A DNA stretch of 64,000 nucleotides, from positions 209,001 to 273,000 of the forward strand of contig JACEFZ010014453.1 in assembly GCA_014155875.1 (NCBI GenBank), given 5' to 3'. Both the position numbers and the translations under genes were made by a program. A model generated the notes under the pieces. It saw nothing but the letters and a program-made list of their open reading frames with translations, made no database searches and had not been told where the DNA came from. This DNA is from Cepaea nemoralis (taxonomy: Eukaryota > Mollusca > Gastropoda > Stylommatophora > Helicidae). This document shows positions 1 to 13,150 of the stretch, in pieces. How positions within the stretch are numbered: the first letter of the stretch is position 1; each line of letters opens with the position of its first letter.

Positions 1-312
1 AGCAACAAGAGACTTTCTCTGACCAGTGAAGCAACAAGAGACTTTCTCTGGCCAGTCACCAGTTATATAAGTTGACAGTTGGTCCTTGGGAAGTTAGCAG
101 ACGTCATGTCAGCCTGTTTGTTACAGGTCCCTAAATTAGGTCAGCATTTTCTTATCTGATTAAAATGCTGAATAATTATTTGTTTGAAAGAATGCTCTCG
201 CAGCGAACAGACACGAATCTACTGGATAATTGTTACTGTAGAAGTGAAAACATGATTTGCTAGTACAATCATTGTTACTGTAGAAGTGAAAACATGAATT
301 TCTAGTGCAAGA
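1..312. repeat. Two short direct duplications in otherwise unannotated sequence
   Basis: A 29-bp unit beginning AGCAACAAGAGACTTTCTCT is present twice back to back at 1-58. A second unit of about 42 bp, beginning ATTGTTACTGTAGAAGTG, is present twice between about 229 and 312. The sequence between them shows no gene or repeat that I recognise. Confidence 0.75.
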
Positions 313-430
313 GATCTGTTATCATTTCGGGGGAGAGAGGGCAGGGGAGACTCCACATAAACAACATAAGCACATTGACATCAGTCCGTGTACTGAGATA
401 TCCACATGCGGGAGTGAATGTCATATGTGT

Positions 431-960
431 GTGCTACAACGGCCTGTCAATCCTGTTGTAAACCAGCGAATCAAGGACAGATTGTAGGCACGCGAGGAAT
501 GATGTTTGTGCTACAAAGCCTGTCAATCCTGTTGTAAGTCAGCGAATCAAGGACAGATTGTAGGTATGCGGATGATGTTTGTGCTACAACGGCCTGTCAA
601 TCCTATTGTATAGCGAATCAAGACAGATTGTAGGCATGCGAGGAATGATGTTTGTGCTACAACGGCCTGTCAATCCTATTGTAAGTCAGCGAATCAGGAC
701 AGATGTAGCATGCGAGGAATGATGTTTGTGCTACAACGGCCTGTCAATCCTATTGTAAGTCAGCGAATCAAGGACAGATTGTAGGCATGCGAGGAATGAT
801 GTTTGTGCTACAACGGCCTGTCAATCCTATTGTAAGTCAGCGAATCAAGGACAGATTGTAGGCATGCGAGGAATGATGTTTGTGCTACAACGGCCTGTCA
901 ATCCTATTGTAAGTCAGCGAATCAAGGACAGATTGTAGGCATGCGAGAATGATGTTTGTG
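431..960. repeat. 77-bp minisatellite, about 7 copies
   Basis: The unit starts GTGCTACAACGGCCTGTCAA and repeats about every 77 bp, with copies starting near 431, 508, 580, 653, 728, 805 and 881. Copies differ by small deletions and a few substitutions. The short ORF at 305-487 runs into the first unit and has no recognisable product. Confidence 0.9.
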
Positions 961-1129
961 CTGTATCAGTAGGCACGATAGCCCGTGTCTCAAATAACAG
1001 AATCTTTCATGTGGCCCAAGTATTCCTGTTCTGTCCACTTCTACATTGATGATCTGTCATCCTATTCATTCATGTTCTATCTTCTTCATTAATGTTCTAT
1101 CATCCTTTACATGCATGTTCTGTCGTGAA

Positions 1130-1239
1130 CTTCGACAGCCAGCGAAGAGCCCTATCAATTACAGTCTGATCGTCTGTCCCTCTGACCTGTCCTATGAGTA
1201 CTAATCTTAGCCCTCTTAGAACTCACGGCTCCATACTTT
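1130..1239 (+). mobile_element. Decayed 3' end of a LINE coding region (zinc-finger tail)
   Basis: This stretch aligns with the end of the LINE fragment at 34752-35234 read on its minus strand. Both carry a segment like CTTAGAACTCAC followed by GCT and ACTTTCAACCCCAC. In the 34-kb copy the segment encodes the end of a C2H2-like finger (residues resembling CPHCQRIF and IGLISHLRTH) near the end of the LINE protein. Here the finger survives only as a degenerate reading with LRTH still visible at about 1217-1228. It lies directly against the first unit of the 34-bp array and appears to be the body of the LINE copy whose terminus was expanded. Confidence 0.6.
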
Positions 1240-4200
1240 CAACCCCACATGGATGACTTGGATAGTGGACAAACAACCCCACATGGATGACATGGATAGT
1301 GGACAAACAACCCCACATGGATGACATGGATAGTGGACAAACAACCCCACATGGATGACATGGATAGTGGACAAACAACCCCACATGGATGACATGGATA
1401 GTGGACAAACAACCCCACATGGATGACATGGATAGTGGACAAACAACCCCACATGGATGACATGGATAGTGGACAAACAACCCCACATGGATAGTGGACA
1501 AACAACCCCACATGGATGACATGGATAGTGGACAAACAACCCCACATGGATGACATGGATAGTGGACAAACGAACCCCACATGGATGACAATGATAGTGG
1601 ACCAACAACCCACATGGATGACTTGGATGAGTGGACAAACAACCCCACATGGATAGTGGACAAACAACCCCACATGGATGACATGGATAGTGGACAAACA
1701 ACCCCACATGGATAGTGGACAAACAACCCCACATGGATGACTTGGATAGTGGACAAACAACCCCACATGGATAGTGGACAAACAACCCCACATGGATAGT
1801 GGACAAACAACCCCACATGGATGACATGGATAGTGGACAAACAACCCCACATGGATGACATGGATAGTGAACAAACAACCCCACATGGACATAGTGGACA
1901 AACAACCCCACATGGATGACTTGGATAGTGGACAAACAACCCCACATGGATAGTGGACAAACAACCCCACATGGATGACATGGATAGTGGACAAACAACC
2001 CCACATGGATGACATGGATAGTGGACAAACAACCCCACATGGATGACATGGATAGTGGACAAACAACCCCACATGGATGACATGGATAGTGGACAAACAA
2101 CCCCACATGGATGACATGGATAGTGGACAAACAACCCCACATGGATGACATGGATAGTGGACAAACAACCCCACATGGATGACATGGATGACATGGATAG
2201 TGGACAAACAACCCCACATGGATGACATGGATAGTGGACAACCCCACGGAATGGACAACCCACATGGATGACATGGATAGTGGACAAACAACCCCACATG
2301 GATGACATGGATAGTGGACAAACAACCCCACATGGATGACATGGATAGTGGACAAACAACCCCACATGGATGACATGGATAGTGGACAAACAACCCCACA
2401 TGGATGACATGGATAGTGGACAAACAACCCCACATGGATGACATGGATAGTGGACAAACAACCCCACATGGATGACATGGATAGTGGACAAACAACCCAC
2501 ATGGATGACATGGATAGTGGACAAACAACCCCACATGGATGACATGGATAGTGGACAAACAACCCCACATGGATGACATGGATAGTGGACAAACAACCCC
2601 ACATGGATGACATGGATAGTGGACAAACAACCCCACATGGATGACATGGATAGTGGACAAACAACCCCACATGGATGACATGGATAGTGGACAAACAACC
2701 CCACATGGATGACATGGATAGTGGACAAACAACCCCACATGGATGACATGGATAGTGGACAAACAACCCCACATGGATGACATGGATAGTGGACAAACAA
2801 CCCCACATGGATGACATGGATAGTGGACAAACAACCCACATGGATAGTGGACAAACCCCACATGGATGACATGGATAGTGGACAAACAACCCCACATGGA
2901 TGACATGGATAGTGGACAAACAACCCCACATGGATGACATGGATAGTGGACAAACAACCCCACATGGATGACATGGATAGTGGACAAACAACCCCACATG
3001 GATGACATGGATAGTGGACAACACCCCACATGGATGAACATGGATAGTGACAAACAACCCACATGGATTGACATGGATGTGGACAAACAACCCCACATGG
3101 ATGACATGGATAGTGGACAAACAACCCCACATGGATGAAATGGATAGTGGACAAACAACCCCACATGGATGACATGGATAGTGGACAAACAACCCCACAT
3201 GGATGACATGGATAGTGGACAAACAACCCCACATGGATGACATGGATAGTGGACAAACAACCCCACATGGATACATGGTAGTGGACAACAACCCCACATG
3301 GATGACATGGATAGTGGACAACAACCCCACATGGATGACATGGATAGTGGACAAACAACCCCCATGGATGACATGGATAGTGGACAAAACAACCCCCACA
3401 TGGATGACATGGATGTGGACAAACAACCCCACATGGATGACATGGAGAGTAGGACAAACAACCCCACATGATGACATGGATAGTGGACAAACAACCCCAC
3501 ATGGATGACATGGATAGTGGACAAACAACCCCACATGGATGACATGGATAGTGGACAAACAACCCCACATGGATGACATGGATAGTGGACAAACAACCCC
3601 ACATGGATGACATGGATAGTGGACAAACAACCCCACATGGATGACATGGATAGTGGACAAACAACCCCACATGGATGACATGGATAGTGGACAAACAACC
3701 CCACATGGATGACATGGATAGTGGACAAACAACCCCACATGGATGACATGGATAGTGGACAAACAACCCCACATGGATGACATGGATAGTGGACAAACAA
3801 CCCCACATGGATGACATGGATAGTGGACAAACAACCCCACATGGATGACATGGATAGTGGACAAACAACCCCACATGGATGACATGGATAGTGGACAAAC
3901 AACCCCACATGGATGACATGGATAGTGGACAAACAACCCCACATGGATGACATGGATAGTGGACAAACAACCCCACATGGATGACATGGATAGTGGACAA
4001 ACAACCCCACATGGATGACATGGATAGTGGACAAACAACCCCACATGGATGACATGGATAGTGGACAAACAACCCCACATGGATGACATGGATAGTGGAC
4101 AAACACCCCACATGGATGACATGGATAGTGGACAAACAACCCCACATGGATGACATGGATAGTGGACAAACAACCCCACATGGATGACATGGATAGTGGA

Positions 4201-5188
4201 CAAACAACCCCACATGGATGACATGGATAGTGGACAAACAACCCCACATGGATGACATGGATAGTGGACAAACAACCCCACATGGATGACATGGATAGTG
4301 GACAAACAACACCCACATGGATGACATGGATAGTGGACAAACAACCCCACATGGATGACATGGATAGTGGACAAACAACCCCACATGGATGACATGGATA
4401 GTGGACAAACAACCCCACATGGATAGTGGACAAACAACCCCACATGGATGACATGGATAGTGGACAAACAACCCCACATGGATGACATGGATAGTGGACA
4501 AACAACCCCACATGGATGACATGGATAGTGGACAAACAACCCCACATGGATGACATGGATAGTGGACAAACAACCCCACATGGATGACATGGATAGTGGA
4601 CAAACAACCCCACATGGATGACATGGATAGTGGACAAACAACCCCACATGGATGACATGGATAGATGGACCAAACAACCCACATGGAGTGACATGGATAG
4701 TGGACAAACAACCCCACATGGATGACATGGATAGTGGACAAACAACCCCACATGGATGACATGGATAGTGGACAAACAACCCACATGGATGACATGGATA
4801 GTGGACAAACAACCCCACATGGATGACATGGATAGTGGACAAACAACCCCACATGGATGACATGGATAGTGGGACAAACAACCCACATGGATGACATGGA
4901 TAGTGGACAAACAACCCCACATGGATGACATGGATAGTGGACAAACAACCCCACATGGATGACATGGATAGTGGACAAACACCCCACATGGATGACATGG
5001 ATAGTGGACAAACAACCCCACATGGATGACATGGATAGTGGACAAACAACCCCACATGGATGACAGGATAGTGGACAACAACCCCACATGGATGACATGG
5101 ATAGTGGACAAACAACCCCACATGGATGACATGGATAGTGGACAAACAACCCCACATGGATGACATGGATAGTGGACAAACAACCCCA
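1240..5188. repeat. 34-bp minisatellite, roughly 115 copies
   Basis: The unit reads CCCCACATGGATGACATGGA followed by TAGTGGACAAACAA and repeats every 34 bp with very high identity. Several units are 25 bp because a 9-bp ATGACATGG segment between short direct repeats is lost (for example near 1491, 1651 and 4427). A more divergent patch lies at about 3000-3480. On the minus strand all three frames are open for over 1300 codons because 34 leaves remainder 1 on division by 3 and the unit has no minus-strand stop. The three frames encode the same cyclic peptide, so these are not genes. Confidence 0.95.
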
Positions 5189-8100
5189 CTGGATGACATG
5201 GATGTTCATCATCATTCTTGGTGGACAAACAACCCCACTGGATGACATGGATAGTGGACAAACAACCCCACTGGATGACATGGATGTTCATCATCATTCT
5301 TGGTGGACAAACAACCCCACTGGATGACATGAATGTTCATCATCATTCTTGGTGGACAAACAACCCCACATGGATGACATGAATGTTCATCATCATTCTT
5401 GGTGGACAAACAACCCCACATGGATGACATGGATAGTGGACAAACAACCCCACATGGATGACATGGATAGTGGACAAACAACCCCACATGGATGACATGG
5501 ATAGTGGACAAACAACCCCACATGGATGACATGGATAGTGGACAAACAACCCCACATGGATGACATGGATAGTGGACAAACAACCCCACATGGATGACAT
5601 GGATAGTGGACAAACAACCCCACATGGATGACATGGATAGTGGACAAACAACCCCACTGGATGACATGAATGTTCATCATCATTCTTGGTGGACAAACAA
5701 CCCCACTGGATGACATGAATGTTCATCATCATTCTTGGTGGACAAACAACCCACTGGATGACATGGATGTTCATCATCATTCTTGGTGGACAAACAACCC
5801 CACTGGATGACATGAATGTTCATCATCATTCTTGGTGGACAAACAACCCCACTGGATGACATGAATGTTCATCATCATTCTTGTGGACAAACAACCCCAC
5901 TGGATGACATGACTGTTCATCATCATTCTTGGTGGACAAACAACCCCACTGGATGACATGGATGTTCATCATCATACTTGGTGGACAAACAACCCCACTG
6001 GATGACATGGATGTTCATACATCATTCTTGGTGGACAAACAACCCCACTGGATGACATGGATGTTCATCATCATTCTTGGTGGACAAACAACCCCACTGG
6101 ATGACATGGATGTTCATCATCATTCTTGGTGGACAAACAACCCCACTGGATGACATGGATGTTCATCATCATTCTTGGTGGACAAACAACCCCACTGGAT
6201 GACATGGATGTTCATCATCATTCTTGGTGGACAAACAACCCCACTGGATGACATGGATGTTCATCATCATTCTTGGTGGACAAACAACCCCACTGGATGA
6301 CATGAATGTTCATCATCATTCTTGGTGGACAAACAACCCCACTGGATGACATGGATGTTCATCATCATTCTTGGTGGACAACAACCCCACTGGATGACAT
6401 GAATGTTCATCATCATTCTTGGTGGACAAACAACCCCACTGGATGACATGGATGTTCATCATCATTCTTGGTGGACAAACAACCCCACTGGATGACATGG
6501 ATGTTCATCATCATTCTTGGTGGACAAACAACCCCACTGGATGACATGGATGTTCATCATCATTCTTGGTGGACAAACAACCCCACTGGATGACATGAAT
6601 GTTCATCATCATTCTTGGTGGACAAACAACCCCACTGGATGACATGGATGTTCATCATCATTCTTGGTGGACAAACAACCCCACTGGATGACATGGATGT
6701 TCATCATCATTCTTGGTGGACAAACAACCCCACTGGATGACATGAATGTTCATCATCATTCTTGGTGGACAAACAACCCCACTGGATGACATGATGTTCA
6801 TCATCATTCTTGGTGGACAAACAACCCCACTGGATGACATGAATGTTCATCATCATTCTTGGTGGACAAACAACCCCACTGGATGACATGGATGTTCATC
6901 ATCATTCTTGGTGGACAAACAACCCCACTGGATGACATGGATGTTCATCATCATTCTTGGTGGACAAACAACCCCACTGGATGACATGGATGTTCATCAT
7001 CATTCTTGGTGGACAAACAACCCCACTGGATGACATGGATGTTCATCATCATTCTTGGTGGACAAACAACCCCACTGGATGACATGGATGTTCATCATCA
7101 TTCTTGGTGGACAAACAACCCCACTGGATGACATGGATGTTCATCATCATTCTTGGTGGACAAACAACCCCACTGGATGACATGAATGTTCATCATCATT
7201 CTTGGTGGACAAACAACCCCACTGGATGACATGGAATGTTCATCATCATTCTTGGTGGACAAACAACCCCACTGGATGACATGAATGTTCATCATCATTC
7301 TTGGTGGACAAACAACCCCACTGGATGACATGAATGTTCATCATCATTCTTGGTGGACAAACAACCCCACTGGATGACATGGATGTTCATCATCATTCTT
7401 GGTGGACAAACAACCCACTGGATGACATGGATGTTCATCATCATTCTTGGTGGACAAACAACCCCACTGGATGACATGGATGTTCATCATCATTCTTGGT
7501 GGACAAACAACCCCACTGGATGACATGGATGTTCATCATCATTCTTGGTGGACAAACAACCCCACTGGATGACATGGATGTTCATCATCATTCTTGGTGG
7601 ACAAACAACCCCACTGGATGACATGGATGTTCATCATCATTCTTGGTGGACAAACAACCCCACTGGATGACATGGATGTTCATCATCATTCTTGGTGGAC
7701 AAACAACCCCACTGGATGACATGGATGTTCATCATCATTCTTGGTGGACAAACAACCCCACTGGATGACATGGATGTTCATCATCATTCTTGGTGGACAA
7801 ACAACCCCACTGGATGACATGAATGTTCATCATCATTCCTGGTGGACAAACAACCCCAGTGGATGACATGGATGTTCATCATCATTCCTGGTGGACAAAC
7901 AACCCCACTGGATGACATGGATGTTCATCATCATTCTTGGTGGACAAACAACCCCACTGGATGACATGAATGTTCATCATCATTCTTGGTGGACAAACAA
8001 CCCCACTGGATGACATGAATGTTCATCATCATTCTTGGTGGACAAACAACCCCACTGGATGACATGAAATGTTCATCATCATTCTTGGTGGACAAACAAC

Positions 8101-8249
8101 CCCACTGGATGACATGAATGTTCATCATCATTCTTGGTGGACAAACAACCCCACTGGATGACATGAATGTTCATCATCATTCTTGGTGGACAAACAACCC
8201 CACTGGATGACATGAATGTTCATCATCATTCTTGATGGACAAACAACAT
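5189..8249. repeat. 49-bp minisatellite with an island of 34-bp units
   Basis: The unit starts CCCCACTGGATGACATGGAT and continues GTTCATCATCATTCTTGGTG GACAAACAA, 49 bp in all. It differs from the 34-bp unit by about 16 extra bp and one missing A. At about 5414-5655 a run of roughly seven 34-bp units sits inside the 49-bp array, and at 5189-5410 the two types alternate. The last unit, ending near 8249, carries TTGATGG instead of TTGGTGG. That variant is shared with the single-copy LINE terminus at 34753-34801. Confidence 0.95.
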
Positions 8250-8278
8250 GAATCAAATTGTCAGCCAGATTATGTGAT

Positions 8279-9284
8279 CACTCTGTCTGTGAAACTAGTA
8301 ACACAGGCTGGCAGGGTTGTCTGTGAAACTGGTAACAGGCTGAAAGAGATGTCTGTGAAACTGGTAACAGGCTGAAAGAGATGTCTGTGAAACTGGTAAC
8401 ATGGGCTGAAAGAGATGTCTGTGAAACTGGTAACATGGGCTGAAAGAAATGTCTGTGAAACTGGTAACAGGCTGAAAGAGATGTCTGTGAAACTGGTAAC
8501 AGGCTGAAAGAGATGTCTGTGAAACTGGTAACAGGCTGAAAGAGATGTCTGTGAAACTGATAACATGGGCTGAAAGAAATGTCTGTGAAACTGGTAACAG
8601 GCTGAAAGAGATGTCTGTGAAACTGGTAACAGGCTGAAAGAGATGTCTGTGAAACTGGTAACAGGCTGAAAGAGATGTCTGTGAAACTGGTAACAGGCTG
8701 AAAGAGATGTCTGTGAAACTGGTAACAGGCTTGAAAGACAGCTGAAGATGTCTGTGAAACTGGTAACAGGCTGAAAGAGATGTCTGTGAAACTGGTAACA
8801 GGCTGAAAGAGATGTCTGTGAAACTGGTAACAGGCTGAAAGAGATGTCTGTGAAACTGGTAACAGGCTGAAAGAGATGTCTGTGAAACTGGTAACAGGCT
8901 GAAAGAGATGTCTGTGAAACTGATAACATGGCTGAAAGAATGTCTGTGAAACTGGTAACAGGCTGAAAGAGATGTCTGTGAAACTGATAACATGGGCTGA
9001 AAGAGAATGTCTGTGAAACTGGTAACAGGCTGAAAGAGATGTCTGTGAAACTGGTAACAGGCTGAAAGAGATGTCTGTGAAACTGGTAACAGGCTGAAAG
9101 AGATGTCTGTGAAACTGGTAACAGGCTGAAAGAGATGTCTGTGAAACTGGTAACAGGCTGAAAGAGATGTCTGTGAAACTGGTAACAGGCTGAAAGAGAT
9201 GTCTGTGAAACTGGTAACAGGCTGAAAGAGATGTCTGTGAAACTGGTAACACAGGCTGAAAGAGATGTCTGTGAAACTGGTAAC
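8279..9284. repeat. 32-bp minisatellite, left part (about 31 copies)
   Basis: The unit reads AGGCTGAAAGAGATGTCTGT followed by GAAACTGGTAAC. A 34-bp variant has ACATGGGCTG in place of ACAGGCTG. The array stops at 9284 exactly where a long terminal repeat begins, and resumes at 17312. The minus strand is open in three frames, which explains ORFs of 219-332 codons. These are not genes. Confidence 0.95.
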
Positions 9285-9863
9285 TGTCAACAACTCAACT
9301 GACAGGCATCATCGGGTACTTCTGGCACACCATACAAGAAAACTTGCAAGTCGTGTGCGAGGAAATTAAATGGTACATTTATTGCCGTTGGCTCGCTACA
9401 AGCAGTGAACAGTCGCTATTGAAACACACAACATACAGCCACAGTATTATCTATCACGAGCTGCTACCCCTATGCTAACTTTCTACACAAATAAACACAA
9501 ATACCCCTATCGCTACTCTAACGAGGTGAAGTCCGTCCGGCCGTCTGCCAATCTTTCATTCCTTCGTCACACACCACGGGGATTGACCTTCACCTTGGTG
9601 CGTGTTGCCTCACATGGCACGCTGATGGCAGACGTGGTACGTTGAGTGTATACTCAACTTCTCTGTGGCTACCACGAGGCGTGATGTTATCGTGATTAGA
9701 GTGCTAACTCTCTGAACACCGCCTGCGTGTCTCATGAGGGAATGGTCACCCAACTCTTATTACCTCATCTCCCATTCCCTTCCCTCGGGCACCGTATCCC
9801 CTCCTGGTCTCTTCACGATTGACTGCTCTTCCTGGCGAAGGGGATGCGGTCGAGTCTTTGACA
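9285..9863 (-). repeat. 3' LTR of the gypsy element
   Basis: This is 579 bp with TG...CA ends (read on either strand) and short terminal inversions TGTCAA/TTGACA. On the element's minus strand an AATAAA is visible as TTTATT at about 9378-9383, a plausible polyadenylation signal. It lacks the 8-bp CACTACAA present in the other LTR near 16971. Confidence 0.93.
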
Positions 9864-9879
9864 CACACCCACCCCTCCT
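9864..9879 (-). other. Polypurine tract of the gypsy element
   Basis: Read on the minus strand, the bases just before the 3' LTR are AGGAGGGGTGGGTG, a pure purine/T-poor run. This is where plus-strand DNA priming is expected. Confidence 0.75.
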
Positions 9880-12792
9880 GTGTTGCGTCATCAACTTTCA
9901 CTCATTGGTTGTGACGCAAGAGGTTCTAAAAAATTAGTGTCTCTAATTTTTGTCAAAGACTCTAGGTAACCTGGTTTTGGGTAAAGTAATAGACTTCTAC
10001 TGACTATTGTCACAATGTAGCAAAACTGTACGTGGCTACTGGCAATCGCCACAAACTTGACTGGGTGGCGTGAGCCCTCTTCTCACATGCCATATTATAT
10101 TATTAGAGGTATGTCTGAACCGGACCGTTGTCTTATAAGACCTGCCCTCACATAGTAAATTAACTTACTACCCATACAAAGTTGACTTTCTTAGGGTCAA
10201 CACATGAATTGCTTCATGTCCCCCATATAATATTTAACAACCATTATACAAGAGTGTGTGCGACAGGCTTTACCTACATCGCTTCCGCGTGTAAAGTTCT
10301 ATTACACTGTTAAGATAGTTCTTCGTTGTCTATTATGTCCCCTGACCCGAAGTTATCTCCCTTTTATGTACAAAAAGTGTATGTAATTTATATGTTTGTT
10401 TTTCTGGTTGTTTGCGTGTTTGGATGTAACTAACTTACTAATTTAACTTCTAAACTATGTTTCTAAGTCCTATGTGTAGGTATGTTAGTTTTTTAAGTGT
10501 CACAATTTGGTTAAATGCGGCCACAAACAGGTATAACACTAATTCGTGCCTACATTCCCTTGTTATGACACTCAAAATACTGTAATCTAAGTTCTAAACT
10601 ATTACCGACATACATTCACACTTCGACATTTTTACTAACGAAAACCAACAGTAACACAGACAAATATTAAATTTCGAACCCGGCAGCAGAAGAATTCGCT
10701 GACCAATCTCACTCTCTTCCATCTATTTTCCATTCGCTCTCACTTTCACACTTCTGTCACACTGCTTTCACCCTTAATTCTGTCACACATCTATTATCCT
10801 TCCACACTAATTCTGCTGATTATTTAAAAACCTTGGAGTGACACTGTACAGGTTTAGCTCAGTTTGAGATGGTTGAGCCTCATGACGGCGCGAAAGTTGT
10901 TGCACGAGTCATGTATTTACAATATATTTACATGGATGAGAAAGGGTTGATGGTTTGTCCCCTTGGTCTCATCATCCACTATATTACACTACCATAGCAC
11001 TCTACATTCTAACCTACTAATCCTACTTCTATAAATAACTATATAATGTGTTAACTAAATTTTTGTCATGTTAATTATATGATATGTTTATGTTAATCGT
11101 TATGTTTATCTAATCTAAGGGAAGTAATTTAACTATTTAAATGTAATGGATGTGATGTGAGTTATGTACCTTAATTACATGGATGATGTGTACACAAATT
11201 ATGTAATTTTCTAAATACTATGCTAAATAATGTTTTTGCATGTATGAGTGATGTTCTTAATCTAAATGGTGTAAATGATGTATGTTCACTTATCTACTCT
11301 TTTTAACCTACTCTGATGTAAAATGATGATACTAATAAATGGTAATGTTTAATAGATGGTATGGTTTCACGAAGATGGAATAAACTAAACTAAACTGAAG
11401 GTAAATGAAATGTAATAATCTAAATGGTACTATTCTTATCATAATTTTATTTTAGCTTGTAATTAACTATTGTCATATCTAAACTAATATTTTAAGTTAC
11501 AATTACTGTAATAACTATTCTATTAAAATAAATGAGAACTATTATATTTCCCTAACCTACATTTATTTTGTCATTATATTAAAATATTATATTACATATC
11601 ACATTAAGTTTATATACATGTTATTCAGTTTCCACAGGTTAGTAGTTGCCTTCATGTTTGTACATTGCTTGTATAGGCATAATATATGTACACACTTTGC
11701 CTGGGTATCTGAAATACTTTGCACAGTCATCATAATGTTCTATCGGTAGTGCACGTGTAGAGTTCGCTGGTGTCGTAGCTCAGCCTTTTCGTGTCTGTAA
11801 TTAAGCACTGTTCTGACACTGTTTTCTGCGTTTCACACCAATGGTACACCGGAATGGAGCTTAGTTGGTAATTATCTGTCCTTGTTCACACGGTGATATT
11901 TACGTTCTGCAGCACAGTTCTTGACTTAATGTCTACGGACACATGATAGTTCACTGTTCTTGGTACATGATTCAGCATATACTGTCGATCTATATGTACC
12001 CTATTTTACATAGAATATTATAATGTATTCATGTACTAACTATCACTCTACATTTATATGTGGGATTTCAGGTATTTCTACCCCAGATGGTAAAATTAGT
12101 GACCACCTGTATATCCGGTCATTTTGATGCACACCACTATGTATGACCGTGATTGGGGAGTTGTCGGTCTGGACAATTCAGTGAACATCTGTCAGAACTC
12201 GATGGAGCTTTCTCACCGTATAGATGACGCTTAGGGTTGCAACTGTGATATGGAATCTCTGGACTCAGCAGGTGTGATCTTACGGCTCACGTAGCAACTC
12301 GGGTGGAAGATGCCCTCAAAAAATTGGCCTAGTACTGCTGGCATCTGTCCTAGAATAATAAACGAGCCTAGGATTAGGCAAGCGGAGGATTGGAATATTT
12401 ATAAAAAAGAATTTTCAATTTTGACAATGCAGACATTAATAATGCATCTTTCACATTTCATTTCCAGAAGATTTTAAGACATTGGAAAATATAATTGTAA
12501 TTTCTGAGTAATTTACTAATCGTAAAAGGCTTCTGACCTGCTTCTATGTGGTAGGCATGGTCAGATTCATAAATTTTTTTTTTTTTTTTTTAATGATTGT
12601 CAGTTTTAACTTGACATGGCCTTGTCAGATGACACCAAGAGATGTAAGATGACATGATCGAAAAAATTAAATTTTTTTGAGGCCTATTTCCACTTTGCTT
12701 GGTTTGACAGTGAGACCGAAGAGTCGCACTCTGTCAAAGGCATGTCTCAGTTTTAGTAAGTGTATTGTCCAGTCATCAATATTCTGATATAT
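9880..12792 (-). other. 2.9-kb non-coding internal region of the gypsy element
   Basis: This stretch between the end of pol and the polypurine tract is AT-rich and has no credible ORF on either strand. An 18-T run lies at about 12574-12591. I see no envelope-like reading and no tandem array. It may be decayed 3' coding sequence or captured foreign DNA. Confidence 0.6.
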
Positions 12793-13150
12793 TCATGTGT
12801 ATTCTGTCAGTTCACTAAATGTATGCCCCTCGTCGGATTTGCCAGTCTCGCTAACTAGTGTAGTTGCGCTCTGTATGTCTGTCGTCTGATCACTAGGTGT
12901 TGGTGCACTCTGTTCGTCTGTCACTACTTCTGTCTCTTGTCTTGAAAAGTGAGGTTTTCGCATGTTGACATGGAATATCTCTAAGTGTCTGTTTATCGAC
13001 ATTCCATCGTCAACATGTACCATGGTTATGTACCACCTTGAATGGTCCTTGCCATTTCGTTTGTATGGAAGTAGCCTAAATCTGTCTTGATCAAGTTCAA
13101 GATCACTTGTTTTCGCACCTTTGTTTGTGTGCTTGTGGTAGAACTGACCC
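12793..13150 (-). pseudogene. Integrase C-terminal (GPY/F) segment, frameshifted
   Basis: At 13032-13054 the minus strand encodes WQGPFKVV, the hallmark GPY/F motif of Ty3/gypsy integrases. It is preceded in another frame by an LLPYK segment. A third frame then gives VDDGMSINRHLEIFHVNMRK, matching the usual end of such integrases, where an H(I/V)NML-like motif precedes the stop. The continuous ORF at 12793-13023 ends in a low-complexity Thr/Ser/Glu tail. At least two frameshifts separate the pieces, so no functional C-terminal domain is encoded. Some of these could be assembly indels. Confidence 0.75.

Noticed and set aside
1216..8164. Long minus-strand ORFs over the 34-bp and 49-bp arrays as repetitive secreted or structural proteins
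   Set aside because: All three frames are open with the same cyclic peptide, and unit length is not a multiple of three.
9734..9937. Plus-strand ORF in the LTR
   Set aside because: It crosses the LTR end into the polypurine region, is antisense to the element, and has no recognisable domain.
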